Assembly (NCBI GenBank): GCA_009838595.1
Contig: VXRI01000131.1
Span: forward strand, 1 to 14,207
Length of the DNA stretch: 14,207 nucleotides
Reading direction: 5' to 3'
DNA from: Chloroflexota bacterium
GTDB lineage: Bacteria; Chloroflexota; Dehalococcoidia; Lucifugimonadales; JADFKI01
The stretch's first letter is position 1, and the number at the start of each line of letters is the position of its first letter. Positions 1 to 6,422 of the stretch are shown here, in pieces. The notes under the pieces were generated by a model. That model was not told where the DNA came from, ran no database searches, and worked only from the letters and a program-made list of their open reading frames with translations. The translations under genes were made by a program, and so were the position numbers.

Positions 1-27
1 TCAAGGCAATCTGGCAAGTTCGGTGAT

Positions 28-105
28 ATGGAACTGCAAATCCGCGTTCAGCCGCGCGCGAGCCGAGATGCAATCAGAGTTGATGGCTCGGGCGGATGGA
101 CTTGA
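28..105 (+). pseudogene. 5' fragment of a YggU/DUF167-family gene
   Basis: An ATG at 28 opens a 25-codon frame ending at the TGA at 103-105. Its peptide has the N-terminal signature of the YggU/DUF167 family: alternating hydrophobic residues, then the motif VQPRASRD, then a glycine-rich turn. The family is normally about 75-100 residues, so roughly three quarters is missing. The homology stops near base 100, where a minus-strand reading frame of a different family starts. The function of YggU proteins is poorly known. The family call comes from memory of the motif and the fragment is short. Confidence 0.45.
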
Positions 106-198
106 CCACGACTGGATTGGCTGTGAAGTCGAAGGGCACGCCAAGCACGTCGGCGTACTCCACCTCGAAGAGCGCGTCATCGTTCAAGCGTTGGACTG
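74..198 (-). pseudogene. Fragment resembling a type III restriction (Res) helicase subunit
   Basis: On the minus strand an open frame entering from inside the 3' end of the Uma2 gene reads through VEYADVLGVPFDFTANPVVVK and stops at 74-76. This resembles an internal segment of large type III restriction/DEAD-box helicase proteins, where an acidic stretch, YA(D/E)V.G.PF.F and a Pro/Lys-rich linker follow each other. No start codon or nuclease or helicase motif is present, so it is debris. Its last residues, below about base 100, are antisense to the YggU-like fragment and are probably not original coding. Assignment is by remembered family pattern; an unrelated origin is possible. Confidence 0.3.
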
Positions 199-960
199 AC
201 GGTGCAGCCGCTCCAACTCCGCCTCCAGTTCACGATTGCGCGCTTCCGCCGCCAGCCGCGCCTCGCGCTCGGCCAGCCGCGCCGCTTCCGTATCCGCGTG
301 CGCCTCAATCTCTTCAGACAAGTCGGCCAGCCACTCGCCCGTCGCGCTGTCTCGCAGCAAGAACCAGCTTATGCCGTCCTCTACACGATGACAAAAGTCC
401 ACGCCCAGAACCTCGCTGCGCGACCACTCATCACCATTCGCATCGGTGTGCAGTGGAAACCGCACATACTCCCCGTCCACCAGACGCTCGCCCACCAGAG
501 GCTCTCCATAGAAGCCGTGTCTGTCCAGACGCCAGTATTCCTGCGCTCTCATCCGCGCATACAACTCGCGCTTCTCGCCCAAGTCCCTGTGCGCCGTGCT
601 CTCCGAAGCCACTTCAAGCACGAACGCCGGCGCCACTCCCCACTCGTCTATGCGGTAGCTGCGGCGTTCCGTCTCTATCGTCCGGGCATCCACACCAAAG
701 ACGATATAGCCATCCGGTACGATGACGGAGCCGGGTACTTCCGAGTCATAGATGACATTAGTCTGATTCGACCAAAGCGTAGTGGGATCGTTCTTGTAGC
801 GAGCTCTGAGTATTGCCATTACATAATGGATAATGCTTGCTTGCTGCATAGCGTCCTCGGGCGGCTCCGGCGAGTCGTTGATGAGTTCGTACCAGGGAAC
901 TTCTTCGACGACATCATCCGCCAACGGCGCGGACGGCGCTTTGGTTCTGGCAGTGGTCAT
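184..960 (-). CDS. Uma2-family (DUF820) putative restriction endonuclease-like protein
   Basis: This is a 258-residue member of the Uma2/DUF820 family, which has a PD-(D/E)XK nuclease fold. The cellular role of these proteins is largely unknown. The likely active site is visible: Asp83 in VPDGYIVFG, Glu116 in FVLEVASEST, then Lys130 in the RDLGEKRELYA stretch, followed by the family's EYWRLD strand. Residues about 213-256 are rich in Glu, Ala and Arg with heptad spacing and form a predicted coiled coil, common at the C-terminus of this family. I chose the ATG at 960 because AGGAGG sits seven bases upstream. The in-frame TTG at 966 lies almost on that ribosome site. The 3' end overlaps the restriction-helicase-like debris in another frame. 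Confidence 0.85.
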   Translation of the reverse strand: MTTARTKAPSAPLADDVVEEVPWYELINDSPEPPEDAMQQASIIHYVMAILRARYKNDPTTLWSNQTNVIYDSEVPGSVIVPDGYIVFGVDARTIETERRSYRIDEWGVAPAFVLEVASESTAHRDLGEKRELYARMRAQEYWRLDRHGFYGEPLVGERLVDGEYVRFPLHTDANGDEWSRSEVLGVDFCHRVEDGISWFLLRDSATGEWLADLSEEIEAHADTEAARLAEREARLAAEARNRELEAELERLHRQSNA

Positions 961-1028
961 ACTCAAGCCTCCTGCAACTCCGTTGCCTTACGGCATTGTA
1001 GCATAGCGCACGGTCAGGCACGGTGCGA

Positions 1029-1103
1029 TCAATCCACCCGATCAATCCACTCGACAGGAATGTTCATGACATCGAGCGCGTGTTTCGTATATTCTAAATC
1101 CAT
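1029..1103 (-). pseudogene. DUF4258-like gene fragment truncated by a tandem duplication
   Basis: From the ATG at 1103 the minus strand encodes MDLEYTKHALDVMNIPVEWIDRVD and then stops. An in-frame ATG at 1127 would add eight residues. The pattern (Y/F)T.HA...M....IP.EW...V is typical of the start of DUF4258 proteins, small toxin-like proteins often found beside DUF2283 antitoxin-like genes. The full-length family is about 80-100 residues. Just before the stop, the 12-base unit cgatcaatccac occurs twice (1026-1037 and 1039-1050, period 13). Removing one 13-base copy would restore a frame running on toward the Uma2 ribosome site. Family call is moderate; the duplication is directly visible. Confidence 0.5.
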
Positions 1104-1186
1104 TATTTGAAGATTTGCTAACTTCATAAGATGTCCCACCTATATTATCCTTCCATCCAAATCCTTCCATCCGATAGGACACAACA

Positions 1187-4177
1187 ATGAACCTGCCCCG
1201 CCAAACCGAACCATCCGCCAACAACGCGCTCGCCGAACTGCTGCGCGGCATGCTGCACGCCGCCGACATTCGCTCCGAGAACACGCGCGCCATCGCCGGC
1301 AAGCCCGCGTTCCAGCCGGACATCATCGTCAGCGCGCCCGACCGCGCCCCCGTAGTCGTGGAAGCGGAGTTCATGCCGGCGTACAACGCCGAGCAAGAGG
1401 CGATCGACAGGCTGGGCTTGCGGCTGGCGCAATCCGGCAAGACCATCGAAGCCGCAATCGCTCTGCGCTACCCGGAAGCCGTCCCTGATGCCGCGGACCT
1501 CCACGCTGCAATAGCCGCCGCCCGCCTGTCGTACTGCGTGCACACGCTTGAAACCGAGCCGGGCGAAACCGAGGCAGGCGAAACCGTGCCCGCGCGCAAG
1601 CGCTTTCCCGAATCGGGCTGGCTGGAAGGCGGCGTCTCCGATGTCGCAGACCTTATACGGCTGGTGTCCGTGTCGCAAAGCGCAGTCAACGCCGCGTCCG
1701 CCCTGTTGGAGCGCGGCATTGAGCGCGCCGTGGGAACGCTGGACGACCTCGCGGAAACATCCCCCGTGGTCGTGCGCCAAATCGCGGACGCGCTAGGCAT
1801 GTCCGATGTGCCGCAGACGCGCCGCATGGCATGCGCCGTCATCGCCAACGCCATGGTCTTCCACGACCGCATAGCCGCCATGCACGCCGAAATCCAGCCG
1901 CTCAACCTGCTATGGCGCTCCGACGCGGACAACCCGCAGGGCAAAATCACCCACGCATGGGATGCTGTGCTGAACATCAACTATTGGCCCATATTCGCAG
2001 TCGCGCGCGACATCGTGAACTTGCTGCCCTCGCGTGACGCAGCGCGCATCCTGACCACGCTGCGAAGCACCGCACAGCGCATCAACTCCACCGGCGCATC
2101 CTTCGCGCACGACCTCACGGGGCGCATCTTCCAGCGCCTAATATCCGACCGCAAGTACCTTGCCACCTTCTACACGCTGCCCGCATCCGCCGCGCTGCTC
2201 GCCCGCCTAGCTGTGGAGAAACTGCAAAGCGTCCCTTCACCTTCGACGGGAAAAGGTCGGGATGGAGATGGAAGAACGATAGACTGGGCAGACCCCGCCG
2301 CAATCGCGAACCTCAAAGTCGGCGACTTCGCCTGCGGCACGGGCGCGCTGCTCTCCGCCGTCTATGAGCAGATAGCCAACAAGCACGAACGCGCCGGCGG
2401 CGATCCTGCAGCCCTCCACACCGCGATGATGGAAGATGTGCTATATGGCTGCGATGTGATGCCCTCCGCCATACACATCACCGGCTCCACGCTCTCCGGC
2501 ATGCAGCCCAACATCGGCTATGGCAGCTCCCGCCTGTACGCCATGCCCTATGGCAGGCAGCAGGACGGCTCAGTCGCAATCGGCTCGCTCGAACTGCTGC
2601 AAGCTTCATCCGTGCTGACGCTGTTCAACATGAGCGACCCCGCCCTGCGAACAGGCAGCGCAGGCGCAGAAACCGCTTCGCAGGTCATCGCCGACATCCC
2701 CGACAACTCGTTCGACATCGTGATAATGAACCCGCCGTTTACCAGCAACACCAAGCATTACGATGCTGATGATGGAGTCCTCAATGCTGCGTTTGCAGCT
2801 TTCGATAGCTCAAGAAATGAACAGGACGATATGGCGTCTCGCCTAAAAGAGAAAACTCGGGATACCTGCTATCACGGGCATGCAGGGTTAGGCTCTGCGT
2901 TCGCGGCGCTTGCTCACCGCAAGTTACGCCCAGGCGGTATAGTCGCATTCGTGCTGCCGTTCACCGCAATCAATGGCGCATCGTGGGCAAAGTTCCGAGA
3001 ATTGATAGCAACTCACTACACGGATACAACCATAGTGAGCATAGCGGCAAACGGCAAAGAGATGTCGTTTTCTTCCGATACGGGCATGGCGGAATGTTTG
3101 ATAATTGGGCGCAAACTTGTAACAAACGAAGGGACAAGCCAACGGTCAGAGTTTATTTCACTACGCCGCAAGCCCGCCAACTTTGTCCACGCCTTGGAAC
3201 TTGCAAATGGAATGTCGCACGATACGGAAGTTCGTCAGATTGAAGACGGACCATACGGAGGCAATTCGATTTACTGCGGTGAGGAACTTGCGGGCGAGTT
3301 GCTAATTGCGCCGACTGATGACTATAAGAATGGCTGGGGCTCTGCGCGTATCGCAGACGTATCAGTGGCACAGACCGCGCATGCGTTGTCCAATGGCAAG
3401 CTGTGGCTGCCCACAGATCTTGTTGGGATTGATATGAACATGGCTCAATTGAAGGATGTAGGGCAACGGGGGCTGCACCATGGCTTGATAGCAGTACGGT
3501 CATCTGGTGGCCCATTTGACAGGGCGACACCTAGCCAAACATCAACATATCCTGCCATGTGGAATCATAATAACAAGAACGAGAAACGAATAGTCTGCGA
3601 ACCTGATTCGCAACTGCGAGTCAGGCAGGGCATGGAAGAAAAGGCGGCTACGGTCTGGGCAAGAGCAAGTCGTTCACATCTGAACGCCGAATACACATTT
3701 GGGGCGCAGCCTCTTGGCGTAGCGTTCACCGAGCGAAAATCAATGGGCGGCAGGGTATGGCCTAATGTCCTATTCGACGATGAACAGTACGACTACGCAT
3801 TCGCCGTATGGGGCAACAGTACGCTAGGCTTGCTCTCATACTGGTGGCATTCCAGCCGTCAGCAGTCCAGCAAGGCGGGCATGACTGTAACCGCTGTTGA
3901 GACCCTCCCCATCCTTGACCTCTGCGCGCTGACGGACGAGCAGCACGGCATCGCCAAGGACATCTTCGACGAGTTCCGCGAGCGCGACCTGAAGCCGGCG
4001 TACCTTGCCGACGCCGACCCGAACCGCGCGCTGCTTGACTGGCGCGTCGTGTGCGACATGCTCGGCTTTGGGGAGGATGTGTACGAGGGCGTGCGGCTGC
4101 TTGCGGCGAAGTGGTGCGCGGAGCCGTCTGTGCATGGTGGGAAGCGGCGGCCGAGGAGAGCGCGGCTGGTGGTGTGA
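1187..4177 (+). CDS. N6-adenine DNA methyltransferase, probable Type IIG-like restriction-modification enzyme
   Basis: This 996-residue protein is a gamma-class-like N6-adenine DNA methyltransferase. SAM-binding motif I is DFACGTGALL at residues 380-389 and the catalytic NPPF is at 515-518, in the order expected for HsdM/Type IIG enzymes. Near the N-terminus, Pro44-Asp45 (QPDIIV) followed by Glu59-Ala-Glu61 (VVVEAEF) looks like a PD-(D/E)XK nuclease core, though the last position is Glu rather than Lys, so cleavage is unproven. Residues about 520-900 would include target recognition. This stretch (about 2740-3800) is visibly less GC-rich than both ends. Residues 350-364 (2234-2278) look like a read-through interspersed repeat. 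The C-terminus (LTDEQ to the end) is repeated in fragments downstream. No separate S or R gene is adjacent. A BREX PglX-like role is less likely because no BREX genes are seen. Confidence 0.85.
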   Translation: MNLPRQTEPSANNALAELLRGMLHAADIRSENTRAIAGKPAFQPDIIVSAPDRAPVVVEAEFMPAYNAEQEAIDRLGLRLAQSGKTIEAAIALRYPEAVPDAADLHAAIAAARLSYCVHTLETEPGETEAGETVPARKRFPESGWLEGGVSDVADLIRLVSVSQSAVNAASALLERGIERAVGTLDDLAETSPVVVRQIADALGMSDVPQTRRMACAVIANAMVFHDRIAAMHAEIQPLNLLWRSDADNPQGKITHAWDAVLNINYWPIFAVARDIVNLLPSRDAARILTTLRSTAQRINSTGASFAHDLTGRIFQRLISDRKYLATFYTLPASAALLARLAVEKLQSVPSPSTGKGRDGDGRTIDWADPAAIANLKVGDFACGTGALLSAVYEQIANKHERAGGDPAALHTAMMEDVLYGCDVMPSAIHITGSTLSGMQPNIGYGSSRLYAMPYGRQQDGSVAIGSLELLQASSVLTLFNMSDPALRTGSAGAETASQVIADIPDNSFDIVIMNPPFTSNTKHYDADDGVLNAAFAAFDSSRNEQDDMASRLKEKTRDTCYHGHAGLGSAFAALAHRKLRPGGIVAFVLPFTAINGASWAKFRELIATHYTDTTIVSIAANGKEMSFSSDTGMAECLIIGRKLVTNEGTSQRSEFISLRRKPANFVHALELANGMSHDTEVRQIEDGPYGGNSIYCGEELAGELLIAPTDDYKNGWGSARIADVSVAQTAHALSNGKLWLPTDLVGIDMNMAQLKDVGQRGLHHGLIAVRSSGGPFDRATPSQTSTYPAMWNHNNKNEKRIVCEPDSQLRVRQGMEEKAATVWARASRSHLNAEYTFGAQPLGVAFTERKSMGGRVWPNVLFDDEQYDYAFAVWGNSTLGLLSYWWHSSRQQSSKAGMTVTAVETLPILDLCALTDEQHGIAKDIFDEFRERDLKPAYLADADPNRALLDWRVVCDMLGFGEDVYEGVRLLAAKWCAEPSVHGGKRRPRRARLVV
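2234..2278 (+). repeat. Interspersed-repeat-like insert inside the methyltransferase
   Basis: This stretch encodes the low-complexity peptide PSPSTGKGRDGDGRT at residues 350-364, just before motif I. At base level its core gggaaaaggtcgggatggag matches about 12 of 20 bases of the minus strand of the intergenic palindromic repeat near 13222-13250, including the shared GGT..GG.TG pattern. It is therefore read here as a decayed interspersed repeat kept in frame. A natural linker of biased composition is the alternative. Confidence 0.4.
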
Positions 4178-4245
4178 TGGGGGGAGAAGGCGAAGTAGAG
4201 AATGCGATTGCGCTAGAGGTTTAGAACAGTGCCAGAGGCATAGAA

Positions 4246-4551
4246 TCAGAAATCTAAGTATAGTGTAGGTTCGGGCAATCTTTCCACATAGCGCATTCTT
4301 ACGATAGTACCGTCAAATGTGTACCATATTCGTAATGCAGGAACTCCGTCATGAATCAGTCGGTATAAGTTTGAACCCCTCACACGGTCAAGCTTTGTAG
4401 GAATTCGGGCGATGATAAACTCAATACCAACTAAACGATTGTCGCGCGCTATTGGATCCGGTTCGATTTTGGCGAACTCTTGCTCAAATAATTCGTCGTA
4501 AACCACCTCATAGGGGATAGCTGCGTATATTGGATTGTCGCTACCATCCAT
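4246..4551 (-). CDS. Small protein partner of Panacea antitoxin, putative RelE/ParE-like toxin
   Basis: The gene encodes 101 residues and starts inside the end of the upstream Panacea-domain gene, overlapping it by 11 bases, so the two are probably translationally coupled. Residues about 59-91 (SNLYRLIHDGVPALRIWYTF, then IVRMRYVE) alternate like the last beta strands of RelE/ParE-type toxins, with an LYR.I..G..R..Y-like pattern. I cannot identify a catalytic set. Panacea-domain genes are known to sit beside many unrelated toxins, so the toxin role rests on position plus this weak fold resemblance. Base composition is low in GC compared with the metabolic genes on the right, suggesting acquired DNA. 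It could instead be an accessory protein. Confidence 0.55.
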   Translation of the reverse strand: MDGSDNPIYAAIPYEVVYDELFEQEFAKIEPDPIARDNRLVGIEFIIARIPTKLDRVRGSNLYRLIHDGVPALRIWYTFDGTIVRMRYVERLPEPTLYLDF

Positions 4552-5101
4552 GCTTTTTCATCAACTCCAATCCATGAGCATTTTCAAATTCGTCCATTGG
4601 AGGATTTTCAACAAAAACAGTGGAATATGGAATTGAAACATATTCTCCTGATTGCTCGCCCTCTGCCGTAGCAGCTTGCCAACCCAAGAATATGTGCGAA
4701 ATCTCGCTGGTTTCATCAGCGTTATAGCCGCGCAAAATGTCAATGACTTTGTCAACTAACGCTATCTCACTAGCCGAGAAAACATCGTAGTCAGGATCTC
4801 TTAACGCTATGGTGCGGTGCTGCCGCCGTTTAGACAGAGATATATCCCCATCCGCTATCATCTGGTCTCGAACAGGCAACAACCTACGCGGCGCCGGCCC
4901 GTAAGGCAATGCAAAGTAGTCAGATCCTGTGATAGGCTTGCCATTTGTCTTATATGCCAAAAAGTCTGAAAAAAACAGGATTTTATTTAGCTTAGTCGCA
5001 TTATAGTAAAGGTCATTCTCACACTTCTCGGATATGTAAACTATCAACTCTCTGAACTTTTTCTCGTCGTAGGTTGGATGCAAATCGTGTGCCATAATCA
5101 T
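4541..5101 (-). CDS. Panacea (DUF4065/SocA-like) domain antitoxin
   Basis: The 186-residue product has the hallmark of the Panacea domain: KLNKILFFSDFLAY at residues 37-50 followed by ITGSDYFALPYGPAP at 57-71. The family includes SocA, an adaptor that targets its toxin for proteolysis, and PanA antitoxins that neutralise many different toxins directly. The segment after residue 80 is helical and ends close to the overlapping partner gene. Two starts compete: ATG at 5101 and ATG at 5095. The purine-rich GAGGAAGG is better spaced for the one at 5095. The upstream gap holds a candidate operator and weak promoter, consistent with autoregulation, although no DNA-binding domain is obvious in either protein. 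Confidence 0.85.
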   Translation of the reverse strand: MIMAHDLHPTYDEKKFRELIVYISEKCENDLYYNATKLNKILFFSDFLAYKTNGKPITGSDYFALPYGPAPRRLLPVRDQMIADGDISLSKRRQHRTIALRDPDYDVFSASEIALVDKVIDILRGYNADETSEISHIFLGWQAATAEGEQSGEYVSIPYSTVFVENPPMDEFENAHGLELMKKHGW

Positions 5102-5173
5102 CCTTCCTCTAAAAAGTTATGAGGCCTCGTCAATTAAAAAGGATATATGTTCTCACACTCTTGTGGTAAATCT

Positions 5174-5203
5174 AGTTTAGCACCTATCCATTGGATGCGC
5201 CAA
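5174..5203 (-). promoter_or_regulatory. Candidate promoter and operator of the Panacea pair
   Basis: On the minus strand a -35-like TTGGCG (5198-5203) and a -10-like TAAACT (5174-5179) are separated by 18 bases; each matches four of six consensus positions. Between them lies the perfect inverted repeat ATCCA-T-TGGAT (5186-5196), placed where a repressor would block RNA polymerase. The promoter assignment is weak; the palindrome is plainly visible. Confidence 0.3.
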
Positions 5204-5211
5204 TAAACTAA

Positions 5212-5385
5212 CGACGGCACCGCCCCGAACCGCACGCTGCTGGACAGGCGCGTTGTCTGCGACATACTGGGCTTTGGGGAAGATGTGTATCGCGGGGTGC
5301 GGCTGCTGGCGGCGAAGTGGTGCGTGGAGCCGTCGGTGCATGGTGGGAAGCGGCGGCCGCGGGGGCGTGGCTGGTGGTGTGATGG
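5212..5385 (+). pseudogene. C-terminal fragment of a second methyltransferase copy (3' half)
   Basis: This piece encodes PNRTLLDRRVVCDILGFGED and onward through RLLAAKWCVEPSVHGGKRRP. It is closely similar to the last 55 or so residues of the 996-residue methyltransferase, and the similarity begins abruptly near 5212. Near its end it has one base fewer than the full gene (the cgg-ccg to ggctggtggtgtg interval), so the original stop is read out of frame. Even so, the terminal ggctggtggtgtgatgg string is retained. There is no upstream methyltransferase sequence, so it is a dead remnant. Confidence 0.85.
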
Positions 5386-5421
5386 CTATTATTGAAGATG
5401 CGAAGGTGAAGCCATAAAGAT

Positions 5422-5673
5422 GTGTCGCTCTATGCTATGATAAATCAGACGGCTTTCCAAAATGAAGATAACTATGGCGGAAAGAAGCAACTAATTGGCA
5501 GCGCAATTCTTGGAATATCTACCGCACTTGTCGTAATTCCATTGGCGTTACTTTTCGTCATAAGTCTCCCCTTTGGAAGTACGCCCACTTTCATACAGCA
5601 AGTGATTGCTGTGCCCTTGATACTCGGCGCAGTTGGCCTGGGCGACGGCATGGCCGTCGCTAAGGGAAATTAG
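5422..5673 (+). CDS. Small two-helix membrane protein of unknown function
   Basis: An 83-residue frame with two hydrophobic spans, about residues 24-50 and 57-79, suggests a small inner-membrane protein. I do not recognise the family. The start is uncertain: GTG at 5422 is the first in frame, and ATG at 5437 would give 78 residues. Neither has a clear ribosome site; AAGGTGA at about 5404 is rather far upstream. It lies between a methyltransferase fragment and hicB, 34 bases before hicB, on the same strand. Its composition is less GC-rich than hicB. It may be an orphan left by rearrangement rather than a functional member of the toxin-antitoxin unit. Confidence 0.45.
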   Translation: MSLYAMINQTAFQNEDNYGGKKQLIGSAILGISTALVVIPLALLFVISLPFGSTPTFIQQVIAVPLILGAVGLGDGMAVAKGN

Positions 5674-5704
5674 TATTTGCCAACATCGCAAGGGAGCCGG
5701 CCCA

Positions 5705-5962
5705 ATGGCACAATATCAGTTTGACTACATACTATACCCGCCCGAACTATCCACCGATCCCGAAATGTACATGGCGGAGATTCCCGCCCTGCCCGGCTGC
5801 CAAGCATGGGGCAACACCGAAGAAGAGACAATCGAGTTCCTCAAGGATATCGCCGCCAACTTCGTCGAACTCTACGGCGAACTCGACTTGGAACTGCCGC
5901 AAGACGCTATTCCCGGCGACATAGATAGGTCGCGCATCAAGACGGACAAAGTGCTGGTTTGA
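5705..5962 (+). CDS. hicB: HicB-family antitoxin
   Basis: The 85-residue product has the HicB partial RNase H fold signature: a first strand, then PALPGCQAWGNTEEE at residues 27-41, then the helix IEFLKDIAANFVELY. HicB proteins bind and neutralise HicA. No separate helix-turn-helix or ribbon-helix-helix domain is visible at the C-terminus, so operator binding may be weak or use the short tail. ATG at 5705 is chosen because AAGGGAG lies just upstream and the frame before it is not HicB-like. The stop codon overlaps the hicA start, indicating coupling in antitoxin-first order. Confidence 0.85.
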   Translation: MAQYQFDYILYPPELSTDPEMYMAEIPALPGCQAWGNTEEETIEFLKDIAANFVELYGELDLELPQDAIPGDIDRSRIKTDKVLV

Positions 5963-6168
5963 CATACCGAGACTTCACCGCCAAACTGCGACGGTTAGGT
6001 TGCGAGTTCAAGCGAAACGGAGCCGATAGCCACCGCATCCGGTTCAATCCTGCCACCAGAGGACTTACGTCCATACCCGACAAAGGGACAAGAGACCTGC
6101 CAATAGGGACAAGACGCCGCGTCCTCAACCAACTTGGCATATCCAGGCAAGAGTTCAACCGCGCCTAA
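5959..6168 (+). CDS. hicA: HicA-family mRNA interferase toxin
   Basis: The 69-residue product shows the double-stranded RNA-binding-like fold of HicA: an N-terminal helix (YRDFTAKLRRLGCEF), a strand with the catalytic-type histidine at His25 (GADSHRIRF), and the conserved C-terminal block GTRDLPIGTRRRVLNQLGI at residues 43-61. HicA cleaves mRNA when not bound by HicB. The start is TTG at 5959, whose last two bases are shared with the hicB stop TGA, a tight overlap that likely limits toxin translation. The catalytic region reads ADSHR rather than the commoner GSHH, but the key His is kept, so the toxin is probably active. Confidence 0.85.
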   Translation: MTYRDFTAKLRRLGCEFKRNGADSHRIRFNPATRGLTSIPDKGTRDLPIGTRRRVLNQLGISRQEFNRA

Positions 6169-6235
6169 CTTTGAGCGACCATGAAAGAATTCACCAGCGT
6201 CAATCCCCGCAATGCGAAATAACCCTGCCCGACGA

Positions 6236-6374
6236 AGTCAGGCGCGCGCTGACGGACGAGCAGCTCGCCATCGCCAAGGACATCTTCGACGAGTTCCGCG
6301 AGCTGGACTTGCAGCCGGCGTATCTAGCGGACGCCGACCCGAACCGCGCGCTGCTGGACAGGCGCGTGGTGTGA
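6236..6374 (+). pseudogene. C-terminal fragment of a methyltransferase copy (5' half, internally deleted)
   Basis: The frame encodes ALTDEQLAIAKDIFDEFREL and onward through DADPNRALLDRRVV, close to residues about 914-953 of the full methyltransferase, then stops. The point of divergence is informative. The full gene has gcgcgtcgtgtgcgac here and ggctggtggtgtgatgg at its end; this copy has gcgcgtggtgtgaggg. It looks like a deletion that joined the two at the shared gtggtgtg, keeping a stop codon. Open reading frame continues upstream to a TTG at 6171, but no methyltransferase core is present, so it is not functional as an enzyme. Confidence 0.8.
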
Positions 6375-6422
6375 GGGAGGCGCTATTCAATGCCGTCTTA
6401 TTTCACCTATTGTCATCCCACA

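Noticed and set aside
202..1110. 302-codon open frame on + opposite the Uma2 gene
   Set aside because: It is antisense to a gene with clear motifs and a strong ribosome site, and its peptide is Arg/Leu-rich with no domain pattern.
1145..1980. Long minus-strand frames opposite the methyltransferase start
   Set aside because: They are reflections of the GC-rich codon bias of the + strand gene and show no motifs.
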